Positions 21,669-32,689 of a DNA stretch of 64,000 nucleotides are shown one piece after another. The stretch lies in assembly GCF_026210795.1 (NCBI RefSeq), contig NC_089456.1:1366501-1430500 (forward strand). The letters are read 5' to 3'. A program made the position numbers and the translations under genes. Position 1 is the first letter of the stretch. Each line of letters opens with the position of its first letter. This DNA is from Rhizophagus irregularis (taxonomy: Eukaryota > Glomeromycota > Glomeromycetes > Glomerales > Glomeraceae). Under the pieces are notes generated by a model that made no database searches, was not told the DNA's origin, and saw only the letters and a list, made by a program, of their open reading frames with translations.

Positions 21669-24438
21669 GGGGGACGTCTAAAGCGGAGCAGAGTCACGTG
21701 ATACGCCACGTATTTGCACCGCCACACGGCTGTTTATTTATTTATTTTTTTTTAAAAAAAATTTTTTTGTCAGGCTCTTTCTTTCTTTCAAGCCTTAGGA
21801 TTTACAAATCATGTAAACCTTTTCCCTCGTCCTTTTGTTCATTTTATGAATAGCATCGTACTATTTTCATATTAAGTTCATGTATTTCAAAAAAATATTG
21901 TAAATATTTTTTTTTGTTTTTTTTGTAAGTTTTTTTATTTAGTCCTTTTTTTTTTACTAATATTAAACTTATAAATTAATAGTTAAGTTAAACATTTTTT
22001 CCATCTTTTTTGTTGTCATGTCTGTCTCTTTGGTTAATACTTCCGCTACCACTTTGGTTGCCACGCAAATGACAAATATCACTTCAGAAGAAAAGCAGAA
22101 TCTCCTTTTTGATGTAAATTGCTCTTTGGAAGTTCAAATGGAGGATTTTGATGAAATTTGGTGGCCATTAGTTTCAAATATATGGACACAATGGACTTCA
22201 TATAAACAAGTAAATGGAAACTTTTGGAAGATTTTTACCTGCCGTTTTACAAAGCATCTAGACTCTAGTACACGACAAAAAGAAAATATTTCTAATGAAA
22301 AATGCTGAATAACGAAGACAAGACCATCTGGATTATGTCATGCTAAAATTAAAGTTGAATGGTTAGTCTCGTTGAAAATAGTTAAAGTTGGATGTTATAA
22401 AGACTCTTCCAACCATACACACTCATTGTTAGATGTCAATAGGCTTAAACGTCCTCAAATTATTCGAACTTTAGTGGAAAAAGAAGCAGTCAAAAATTAT
22501 TCGCCTCTGGCAATTACTGCTACCATTAAAGAATATACAACGATTGAATTAGGTCTTGATGCAAGTGCACAGTGCAAGGAAGTAACGAACATTAAGTATA
22601 AAGTTCGTGGACCTATGGAAGTTCATCTTGTTGGCAATTCTGATTTAAAGTTAGATATTTCACAATCAGTATCGTATTTAAAAGAGTAAGGATATCAAGT
22701 TGAAATTTATCATGTCCACCAACGATCTACTAAGGGCATTGTTTTTGCACACCCTGAGCAACTTGAGAAACTTGAGAATCATGGATGGTTGACTCTAATT
22801 GATTCCACCCATAAAACAAATAGATATGATTGGCGTCTATTTACACTGTACGTTCACGACACTTACGGATGCTGGAATATAGGTGCGCACTTTTTTGTGA
22901 GCAGTGAGGATAGTGACACTGTTGCAGAAGCTTTATAAAAATTTGCAGCTATTGCCGTTGGACTTTCCGCTACATCCTATCTGATCAAAGTAGTGTTGAG
23001 TTTAAAAGTGTTAAAATTGTTTTTCCTGGTGTAAACGCTGGTGAGCAAGAGTGCAAAGTATTACTTTGTGTTGTACATATTATGCGGATGTGGATGTCAA
23101 AAATTCATGAAAAAAAATCTGTGATGTTATGATCGCGGCAATGCATAAAAGGACAAAGATCGGTTGCAAAAAACTGATTCAAGAAGCTATTAACAACTGT
23201 CCTGTTCCTACTATTCAGAATTATATTAGAAGGAATTACATGAGAAATACACAACAATGGGCATTGTGGGCGTGCCAACATTTCCCTTTGCTTTTGCAAG
23301 TCACCTCCACAAATCCGTTAGAATCTTACCACAGTGAATTGAAAAGGAAAACATCATCCTTACATGGTTTAATTGGTAAAATTCTACTTTTTTATTGTTT
23401 TTTCCACCTTTCCGCCTCTTATTTTGATGCTTGAATCTATAAAATTTGCAATTTTTTTCTTCTTTTCCATACTAAAGGTAATTACATACTAACACGAATT
23501 TTCTATGTAACGTTTGCCGATTTACTCTTATTAACTCACTCAGACACTCACTTTTTGTTTATTCATTCATTTTAGGTGCCATCCATAATATCGTTGCCAT
23601 TGATTGTAAAAAACAATCCGATTCCAAAAGTGCCACCTTTGACTTTCATGTTAAAAAAGTATCAGCTTATGGTGTAGAAAAGGATATTATCAAGGAGATT
23701 CACAAATTCCCCTTACCATTTCAACATTTACTTATTAAAGAGGCCTGTGCCATAATGGATAGATTGGAGAAAGGTAAAGGTGCACCGGGTTTGACTTCAC
23801 TTGATTGTCACTGTTTGTTTTACAATCAATACTTGTTACCGTGCAAACATATTTTTCACGAACATATGTATGGAGACGTGAAATTATTAACTACTGATGT
23901 ATGGAGAATGTTTCAGAAAATATTTGAGGAGAGCGGGTTTGAAGTATATGAATATCGTGAATTAGTGATAGAGTTTGTACAAACAGAACAACAAAAAAAA
24001 GCCAAAAGTCGGAAACTTACTGTGTTCGAATTGACTGAAAGAGTCTGCGATAGATACTGGAGTGTTGAAGAGGGGGTATTAAATGCTGAGAGAACAGAGG
24101 CTTTTATTTCTACATTAGAAGTCTCTTTAAATCCTATTATCATACAATTTAAATAATTATAATAAAATATTCGTGAAAATTTGGTTTATTTATTTTTTTG
24201 AAATTTGGTTTTTTTCGTTTTTTTCATGTTTTTTTTTCATGGTATTTTTTGAAATTTCAATGGTTTTTCAAAAAATTTGCTTTTTTGTTATTTTTCATGA
24301 AAATTTCATGATTTTTTTGTGAAATTTTTATGGTTTTTTTAAAAAAAAAATTTTTCATGGAAAAATTTTTTTGACATCGTGGCTTGTGGCTTGTAATAAT
24401 TGGTTAAGTCACGTGACTCTGCTCCGCTTTAGATGACC
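21669..24438. mobile_element. MULE (Mutator-like) transposon nested in the hAT-like element
   Basis: Terminal inverted repeats share CTAAAGCGGAGCAGAGTCAC and continue GTGA, so each end carries a CACGTGA box. The flanks TCCTAAAA (21661-21668 and 24439-24446) are identical, a target duplication of 8 (possibly 9) bp, as expected for Mutator-like elements. It contains a broken transposase gene. Confidence 0.75.
22018..24156 (+). pseudogene. MULE transposase, broken
   Basis: From ATG 22018 the reading frame is interrupted by stops (first at 22306) and frame changes. The domain landmarks are in order: LIDSTHKTNRYDWRLF (first catalytic Asp of the MULE DDE domain, about 22797), YILSDQSSVEFK (second Asp, about 22975), LCVVHIMRMW, NPLESYHSELKRK (catalytic Glu region, about 23317), and a SWIM zinc finger CHCLFYNQYLLPCKHIFH at about 23803. 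The part 23384-23575 looks like an intron (GTAAAA..TTTTAG). The catalytic triad is recognisable, but the multiple stops make it inactive unless the stops are sequence errors. Plus orientation within the 21669-24438 element. Confidence 0.75.
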
Positions 24439-24671
24439 TCCTAAAAAGGAAATTTTATCTCCCAATAAAATTCAAGTTGCTATCGCACAAGGTTGTACAA
24501 GTTTCCAAAAAAGGAAATTTGTTCATCGATCACAGTAATTTTGTAATCACGTGGATGTGTTTTTATAAATAGTATAAAAAAAATTGGTATTTGCAAAATG
24601 ATTTAATCACAATTAATCAATTTTAGAATCGATTCTAATAATGGGAATCGATTCCAATCCCTAATATAGAT

Positions 24672-25833
24672 CCCAAAATAAAAATGATGACGTTTGTATG
24701 AGAAATTAAAAAATGTTTTTGTAAAGTAGTTCCGTTAAGAAGTACTTGTAACATGTGACCTGATAATCTTAATACGGTCCAATAATTTAGCATGGATTAA
24801 GTCAAAATACTTTTGTTGGATACGTCTTGGTAAAACTCTTTAAGAGGTAAAAAAATGCGTGAGCATTTTGCTAATTTGGTATTTATAATTCAGAACTTTG
24901 CTCGTGAATTTAAATCTAATCGGGGTGGTATTTATGTGATAATCATTTGTGTAAATCTTTAAGTGAATATCATTGGTGCACATTCTAGGATTTATAACCT
25001 CGAAAAGGAAACTTCTTGAATGTTTAATTTCATAGATCTTGTTGTGACCAGTGTAATGACAGCTTCTGCCACTCTGTCACCACAAGAATTTAGTCTCTTT
25101 CATAAAGTCATAAAATTTATAATTTAATAAAAGGTTTATTCTTTAATATATAAGAATATGTCATTATAACACAATTATTTATTAAATATAAAATAATATA
25201 ACAGATAATCATAAAATTTCATCAGAACATTATAAAATAATTATAATAATTAGAAAAATTGTTTTTATTAAAAAGAATTAAAAGAAACTAAAAGAAAAAT
25301 GTAAAATGAATTGAAAGGAACTTCCAATACTAAGTCAAAAAGTTGGGGTTTATATAATAATTTACATTTTGATCCTTTGATCAATGTAAATAATATAACA
25401 TAAAAGATAGATTATAAGAATAACACATAAAATGGAAAGATAGCGAATTAAAAGAACATGTAAAATAAAAATACATAAAATAATATTAGAAAGATGAAAG
25501 AATAACATATTAGAAAATGGAACAGAAAGATAACAGATTAGAAAGATGAAAGAAAGAATAACACATAAAAGATAGCACATAAAATAGTACATAAAATAGA
25601 AAGAAAATCAAATTTGTAAAAGTATAAATAGGAGTGGAATTCAATAGGAATTCCGTAGTTCAGAGTAACTCAATTTAATTATTTGTTAATAAAGTATAAT
25701 ATTAATAAAAGGTAATATGCACAGGTCGAATAAAGAGGTATCGGGTATATTAAAATCGGATAAATATCAGGTTATATCGGAAAATTGAAATTTGCCGATA
25801 GACAATAAACATATAAGGTAAGATTCAGTATAC
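24672..25833. other. Intergenic stretch with purine-rich repeats
   Basis: 24.7-25.1 kb is unrecognised. At about 25370-25610 the plus strand is a nearly pure A/G tract built from variants of AGAAAGATGAAAGAATAACA, a low-complexity direct repeat. At 25720-25810 ATCGG/CCGAT motifs recur and reappear at 31830-32010, so these two clusters may be subterminal repeats of the transposon that carries the Tnp2-like gene; this is not proven. Confidence 0.4.
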
Positions 25834-26061
25834 TTATTGACATATGATATAATGCCGATGTGTTAATATAGGGACCAGGCAACGATTTCTTCTGTAGATT
25901 TTGACAAACCCGTTTAGAACCCTATTTGCAGTCTTATCCTTTAGGGGTTCTGCATCGACTTGTTTATCTGCGACTTCCACCACTACGAGGAAATAGTGGA
26001 ATCCTTTGGGGTCAATTTCGAAGCTAAATCGGTAGATTATTAATAACCCGATAGATTCCAT
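25834..26061 (-). pseudogene. Integrase (rve-type) core fragment
   Basis: About 75 codons read FEIDPKGFHYFLVVVEVADK, then VDAEPLKDKTANRVLNGFVK and IYRRNR. This resembles the start of a retroviral-type integrase core (usual form: Y.LVVVD..S....AEPLK.KTA..VL..F..I..R). The second invariant Asp of the usual VVVD is Glu here (VVVEV), and the sequence ends at ILTHRH where TD.G is expected. No start and no rest of the element, so an inactive fragment of an LTR retroelement or Maverick/Ginger-type element. Confidence 0.55.
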
Positions 26062-26274
26062 AAAGGTATATTTGATATGTATATCAACAATCGGAAACCT
26101 ATCAAAATCTGATACGAGTTGTATATTATTTTTGGAGCAAAATATTTTGTAAACATAAATTTATTATATTTATATGAGATTATATTAGTGTATTTTGCAA
26201 AATAAAAGTAAAAACTATCTAGCATTATGAAAATAAAAAATTACGAAATTGTTAAACAACAAACGTATATAAAA

Positions 26275-29200
26275 TTAAATATGAAATTTCCTATTTATTG
26301 GAATAACTGCCATATACTTTTTCGGATTTCTTTGCCCTACTTCAAAAGTTCCTGAAACAAATCTACATAAAATATTATGTATAGGAATGATACAATCTCT
26401 TCCCATCTCATAAAATTTATCACTCCATAATTCAATATTACATGAATTAGCATCATCATCAATTTTAAAATAAAATCTTGTTTTACGATTTTCGGCTGGC
26501 TTATACCATCTCACAAAAGCTAAATAATGCGTTCTGGGGCCCTCTTGCAAGTAAACAGTGTGTTCAAAAAAAAATTGAACCTGGCCGGGAAATGTTTCAA
26601 TAGTATCATCATTCAGAATAAACTGTGCCAAAATTTTTGCTGATTTGGCATGTCGATAGGACAATACTGAACCAAATATCTCCGTTCCGATTTTTAATCT
26701 GCTAAACTGGTTGACTTTTGGAAGAACAGGAATAGAATGTTCTGGAGCATTATGAATGTGCGACAATGCAACAAAATCTTTTTCATAAACATTACAATAA
26801 AATTCTGTTAATAATAAATAAATATCTTGCGTAAGCAATACATCTTTTTTTGATGGACCTAAAAAGGAGCCTGGAAATATTTCAAAACCGAAAGCTGCGC
26901 CTTCTTCAATTGTAGTTGATAACAAGCGAAATGCTTTATAATCTTCGTCAGTATATTCATCATACATTGAAAGGCTTCCGACCGAATCTCTAGGTTTTAA
27001 TATTATAAGAACTTCCTGAAGGTGAGGATTTTGGTCGGCATGGGATGTTAATTCATCTAAAAGAGCATTATGTTGAATAATTTTCATAAGCTCAATTTCG
27101 ATCTTCCTATGACTGTTGTGAAACGATCCTAAAAATAAATTTGTGTTATAAAAAATAAAGGGGTGTGAAAATTGATCATTTTTATTCTATAATTTACCCA
27201 CCCAATAAGCCATTCATACGCTCCGTTGAGAAACACCAAAAAGCGTACAAGGGTCCATAGTCCAAAGAGCATTCACATAGATGCAAGCACAAGTGCAGGT
27301 TTGGTGTTATTTTTTTAGGCCCGTATTCTCTCTCTATATCCTTTACCATTTCTACCAAACGTGTATGAGCTTCTTTAAGACCACTTATTGATACTATTCT
27401 ACACACTAAAATACTACACACACGCACGAAGTTTACCAAAATTCTCTGGTCTGCTTCGTTTAAAAGATCCCAAGTAATAGGTATGGCAAATATTAACATG
27501 AATGTTTTCCACTGATCGGCAGAAAAGCCAGAAAAGCCTTCGCCTGTTGATATTTTACTTGGAATCCTACCAATGTCTACTGGCACCTGGATATTGCTGG
27601 CCCTCTTTTGCATAAGTGAGAGATTTTGTGGCGTTAACTTTCCTTTTTCAATCCAAAGTCTCGTCACGATCCATTTTGCAATTCCAAGGAAAAGACAGTG
27701 CATAGGATCTATGACTAAAAATCGTATAGGATTAAAGTAGGGTAGGCGATACATTTCAGACCATCGTACCAATGTTACTGATACATAGTTCCGTCGTTGT
27801 TCTTCTGTTTTACACTGTTTCCATGCAAAAGTATTGTTCTTAATTTCTTCAACATCTCTTTCTACAAACCAGTTATTCATATCATCAAGTCCTCCAAAAT
27901 TCGGCTGATTCCTGTCATCGTAATTGGCATGTTTGAGATACCTATAACATGCAATTCTTGCAGATATATGTCCACAAAGCTTTCTTGCGGCAGGTATGTC
28001 ACAAGAACAACATATCACAGCGGCCTTAATTGTTTTTCCGTCGGAATGTTCAAAAGTTTCTGATAGATCAATACCATACCATAATTCAATTAACTGGTCG
28101 ACCAGAGGAGCAAGGTAGTGGTTTAGGCGATGTAATGATGGTTCATTTGGTTCTGGGATTAATGCCAACGTTAATATATTAGATGGTTTAAATCGTTTAT
28201 TCCTGGGTAAGTTGCAAATGATAGCATAAATTGCTCCGGTGCTATATTGGGAATTTTCAAACGGTTGAAACCAATCTATGTTAAGCATTATTCCAAGATT
28301 GGTATCTGCTAAGTCTTGCTGAAAGAAGGTTGACCCATTTTCGTCTTTAAAAGATTTCCATATCCTTCCATCATATATATCGGCAAGAATTTCTGGATCA
28401 GAGGGACGGTTAACCCACTTTCTGCAAGCTTCTTCAAAGCCTTTTCGCTTGAACAAAAGATATAATTGATGTTTCAAGCTAATTGTGGGAAATATCAATG
28501 CTGGTTTTTTGATTATACCGTTCTTCGTAGGGACAAGTTTATATAAAGGATTTCCGCAGATCTCTCTTTTATTACTCATTGGGTGGTTAGGAAACTCTTG
28601 GAACACACAATCTGTGAATTTAGGCGTAATATCAGGACTGTTACTAGACACATCGGCAATTCTATACAATTTGCAACACTTTTCGCAAGCCGCATATTTT
28701 GTTAGATGCGCGCAAATACCAAGATTCTTGTGTGCCATATAGAGAGATGTAGGAAACGTCAAAAATAAGTTTTTGTTTATATTCATGAGAACATAGCGGA
28801 AAAACTTAAAAAGAGAATTCGTAGCCACATTAGGTAGACGAAATCTCTCTTGGTACTTCAAGATCCATATAATGATCCAAGAAAAGGTGTCATCTAATCC
28901 TTCTTTCGGGTACTTAAGATCATCTTCTAATTCCAATTCTGGAGCGTCAAAATTCAATTCAGAATCATCTGATGAATATCCTAAAGTATCATCATCAGAG
29001 TTTTGTTCGTTTTCCTCTTCAGATACATTATCACCATCGTTGTCATCACCACCATCATCATTATCATCTCCTTCATCATCATCAGAGAATAGTTCATTAG
29101 TTACTTCTGGAACCGAAATCGTAGATTTTATGTTTTTTTGAAATACTGGTAACATTTTTCTAACTAAGAATTGATAGTTTTCTTGTGGATCGTCATCATC

Positions 29201-29437
29201 ATTTGTTTCCATAAATTCTCCCAAAGGAGGTATTGGATCAATAGGTTGATTTTTTGATTCAGAATTTCTAATAGCTTCTCTTTGAGGTACGATCCTATCT
29301 TTTTTAGCATAATGACTTTTTTTGGTTCTAGGATCTACCAGTTTTCCTTTACAACTTGGACAATAACATTGTACAAATTTTCGCGTTCTAGGAGGACGAA
29401 CATATGAAGGAGTATTTTTATTATTGATATAAGACAT
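26275..29437 (-). CDS. Tnp2/DUF4218-type DNA transposase
   Basis: Two exons, 27202-29437 and 26275-27128 (73-bp intron), 1029 residues. The donor is GTGGGT (phase 1), because only this gives NGLLG|SFHNSHRKIEIELM, the usual continuation in the family. N-terminus: a CYCPSCKGKLV zinc motif and an acidic Asp/Glu stretch (about residues 75-150). Middle: Tnp2-like core with LNIDWFQPF, FLVIDPMHCLFLGIAKWIV and AVICCSCDIPAARKLCGH. C-terminus: DUF4218-like NLHLCLHLCECSLDYGPLYA and GQVQFFFEH, CNIELW. Such proteins move CACTA/Plavaka-type elements. The frame is intact, so it may be functional. A second gene is divergent at 29633. Element ends not identified. Confidence 0.8.
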
Positions 29438-29632
29438 TATTTAATTGAAATTTTATTACTGAATAGATAATTTTGATATAATAACAAACATACGAAAGAT
29501 CATAAGTAATAATTGATTTAATCGTTTGTGTATTATCTAATCCAACCAAAAAGCTTAATTTTAGTATATAAATAGTCTACGGATTATCCTAATTGTATTG
29601 TAATTCTTTCTCTCACGCAGTCACTCCTTATC
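29438..29632. promoter_or_regulatory. Divergent promoter region of the transposon genes
   Basis: Only 195 bp separate the start codons of the transposase (minus) and of the partner gene (plus). TATATAAATAG at about 29566 is a TATA-like box for the plus-strand gene. Confidence 0.4.
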
Positions 29633-31517
29633 ATGAGAAATTCTAGATACAGGTAATATTTGTTTGTTTAATTAAAAAAAAAAAATATCGATTTTATTTT
29701 CATTTAATTTAAAAAAAATATCGATTTTATTTTCATTTAATTTAAAAAAATATCAATTTTACTTTCATTTAATTAAAAAAAATTATCGATTTACATTTTT
29801 ACTTTTTTTTTTTATTTATCAGTATGCAAAATTCCGGAGAAGAATTTATCAGGGAAAGTCCGTTTCAATGAAGAGGAAGGACGATATACAACAGAAAAGA
29901 GCCATTGTACAGCGGGGGTAGCTCGCATGAAAAAGAAAAGTTGGTACATGAGAGAGGCAGAAGCCGAACTCCGCGTAATCCTCCTTCATTAGAAGAACGC
30001 TACAATAGGGAACGAGAAAGGGAAAGAGACGTGAGTGGAGAACGCTACAATAGGGAACGAGAAAGAGAAAGAGACGTGAGTGGAGAACGCTACAATAGGG
30101 AACGAGAAAGAGAAAGAGACGTGAGTGGAGGTTATGGAAGGGAGAAAAGGCGCAAAAGGAATGAGAGTAGAGAAATTCGAAATCAAGAAGGTAATTTATT
30201 ATAAAAAAGAAATTGTGTATGAATGAATTTTATAATGAAAAAATTTGAAAATAATTAACATTAATTTTATTTAAATCAGAAATTACAGAGTTACGTTCAA
30301 TTGTGATGGAATTGACAGACAAAATCGAAGAACTTCACAGGAATAGAAGTCGAACAAGAATACCTTCTGCATCACCTGATACTTCAGCAAGTATCAAAAA
30401 AGCTCGGAATAATTTAGAACCTATGAATAAAGATTACAAAAAAGTTTTCCGGGTCAGTATTTGTATTATTGCGCTCAAGTTGTGTAGTTTTTTAAGTAAT
30501 TTACTTAACTTACTTCTCTTCTATCTATAATAGGATGATGTTGTCAACATATTAAAAAGCTTGGATGCCTCTTTACAGTTAGACTATAAGAATCGGTGGA
30601 CTGACATCGAGATATATGTGGTTCAAAATGTAATTCCGGCTATAAAGAAAGTGCTTGGCGAAAGATTTCACTACACTGACACGGGATTGAAGAAAGTTCT
30701 TCAGAATTATCATCGTCACCAAAGAGACACCTACATTTTGTCATTGAATCCTCAGAAACAAAAAGCAAACAGACAAAGAACGGGTATAAACAGTAGAAGG
30801 AAAGATGTAAGTACAACTTTACTTTAGGTTTGAAATAGGATGATGGCGCTCTTTATTGAATATCATCATCAAGTTAGTAAGATATAAGACGTCTCAAATT
30901 TGCAGAATATCTATTTAACATTTTATGTATTTATATTATTTTTGTTGCAAAGAAAAAGGAAAGACGTCAAAGAGGATTGAAGCGTATGATAGATACCAAA
31001 GATCAAATGCTCACGGATTTAGAATTTAGCAATTTGATCAAGGATTTAAGAGAAATCATTAATGATTCAAATTACCATTTGGACGAAGTTTCGGAAACAG
31101 ACGAAGAAGAAGGTTTGTGTTTTCTGCGTATAATAGTTGCTACTATCATTGAAATACTAACACTTTACGATATCATTTTTTCCTTTCACATAAGCTCAAG
31201 AAGAGAAAAACATGAAGATTCGTCCATCTAGGAACGAAAATACGAATCACGTTCTTCATGTATACGATAAGAAGTGAAGATCGCAAAGGGTGAGATATAT
31301 GCTGAATTATTACATTGTATTTTTTTTCAATTACTTACATAATTAAACTTTTTAGTTGCGGATTCTCTTGCAACACGCTGATGAAGTAGGTGAAGCCACT
31401 CAGAACTTAAAAATAGTAAGGAAACGATGGTACGACGATCAAATGTACATAGATAATTCCAAGCCACCTCGTAATGCTCCGGAATGGGCTATTTCATCTT
31501 CCTACCAGTCCGAATAA
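29633..31517 (+). pseudogene. Arg/Glu-rich partner gene of the transposon, two in-frame stops
   Basis: Seven exons fit in phase: 29633-29652, 29823-30190, 30280-30452, 30534-30806, 30953-31112, 31195-31289, 31356-31517. The frame has two TGA stops, at 29869-29871 and 31275-31277; the second stands where related proteins have Trp (VYDKK-stop-RSQRLRILLQ). The product is highly charged: RERERERD repeats, a coiled-coil-like ITELRSIVMELTDKIEELH, then VLGERFHYTDTGLKKVLQN and HRHQRDTYILSLNP, ending PRNAPEWAISSS. I know this second part from Glomeromycota hypothetical proteins near transposons. The divergent pairing recalls tnpD/tnpA of CACTA elements; that role is inference. It is probably dead. Confidence 0.6.
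29995..30129 (+). repeat. Three tandem 45-bp coding repeats
   Basis: Copies at 29995-30039, 30040-30084 and 30085-30129, almost identical, each encoding ERYNRERERERDVSG. The repeat length is a multiple of three, so copy-number change keeps the frame. Confidence 0.9.
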
Positions 31518-32364
31518 TAAATATTTTTTATTTTACCAAGTAAGTTTTTTATTTGTTCGTTAATATTTTATAATAATTAGTTTATTAATAATTATTTTAA
31601 TTTTTTTTCAAGTAGATTCTATAATATAAATGAAATAAATAAATCGGAATCAAGCAAGATTTAAACTTACTACTTCGTATTTGTAATAACATAAGTTGAA
31701 TATAATGTAGCAATTTATTTATTATAATTTAAATAGAACAATATTACATGCAATATTTAATTGTAAAATAAAATACTATATTTATTTAAATTAAATTTTC
31801 GTGATTTTATCAATATACGATTTAAAACTGATATTCAAATGATATACACCTGATTTATCGGAATATTATAGTCATATCGGGATGCTTAGATTCCTCCTGG
31901 TTTTGGCATTGAACTTACCCGATATTCTCTAATCCGATAGCCATGTTATTTATCCCTGATTTACGCCAAAAATCGGTTAAATTTCATATAGGCCTGCCAG
32001 ATTCTATTCAAAGCGGAATCGATGGAAAAACATAGGGCTATCAGGTGATTGAAAATCACCTGATAGCCCTTTATTCGGTTCACCCTAAACTTTGATTAAT
32101 GTTTGCTTAATTAATTTTAATTATATAAAATGATAATCACAAGAAGAAATAAATATACACTTTCATAAGGAGAATTATCAAAGTTTTGAAGTTGAAATAA
32201 GTATATATTTCATAGCGAGAGTTATCAAAGTTTAAAAATGTTAATAAAAAGATGAAATATGGGGAAAATTTAGAGAAGTTAAATTTATTTTATATCATTT
32301 GATGTTTTGTATTACTAACGTGATTTATTTTATGTGAACCAAGAATGTTGTTTGTTGAATATAT
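31518..32364. other. Intergenic stretch after the partner gene
   Basis: AT-rich to 31.8 kb, then 31830-32010 with repeated ATCGG/CCGAT motifs (GATTTATCGG, CATATCGGGATG, ATCCGATAGCC), and a short inverted repeat GGGCTATCAGGTGATT / AATCACCTGATAGCCC at 32035-32070. These may be the subterminal region of the transposon that carries the two upstream genes. Confidence 0.4.
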
Positions 32365-32521
32365 GGGCGCTTTGCAGTAGAAAGAGACGAAACTACTAAA
32401 AAAAATAAAAAATGAGTTAATATAAAATCTGAACAAATTATAGCATTTAGAATATTTTTGGCATATAAAAGAAAATTTGAATTTTTTTAGTAGTTTCGTC
32501 CCTTTCTGCTGCAAAGCACCC
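32365..32521. mobile_element. 157-bp MITE with 40-base inverted ends
   Basis: Ends GGGCGCTTTGCAGTAGAAAG and (complement) GGGTGCTTTGCAGCAGAAAG continue as inverted repeats to ACGAAACTACTAAAAA, about 35-40 bases with few mismatches. The 4-mers ATAT flank both sides (32361-32364, 32522-32525). The interior is only about 75 bp of AT. Superfamily not determined. Confidence 0.8.
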
Positions 32522-32689
32522 ATATTATTTGTTGATCATAATTGTTCGTTCATTCATTTATTCATTCGATCGTCCATGAGAATGCCGATTTGATGTGGCA
32601 ACTCTTTATATTGATGAAAGAGGGAATCAGGGGATCTCATCACTAATCTACCATACATTCTGTATCTATCTTCTATTCTCATTATTCAC

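Larger units (their letters stand above)
21438..24663. mobile_element. hAT-like element (TAGGGATYGGAA ends) carrying a nested MULE
   Basis: Ends are TAGGGATCGGAAAAGATTCG on the left and, as complement, TAGGGATTGGAATCGATTCC on the right. The flanking 8-mers are identical: ATATAGAT at 21430-21437 and 24664-24671. The 8-bp duplication and TAGGG ends suggest hAT. Removing the inner MULE leaves about 450 bp, so the outer element is a MITE. Two further elements with the same ends lie at 58430 and 61083. Internal AATCGATT repeats flank both ends. Confidence 0.8.

Noticed and set aside
28872-29141. Ser-rich plus-strand open frame
   Set aside because: Antisense shadow of the acidic stretch of the Tnp2-like transposase.
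29989-30186. Minus-strand frame with THVSFSFSFPIVAF repeats
   Set aside because: Antisense shadow of the 45-base RERERE repeats.
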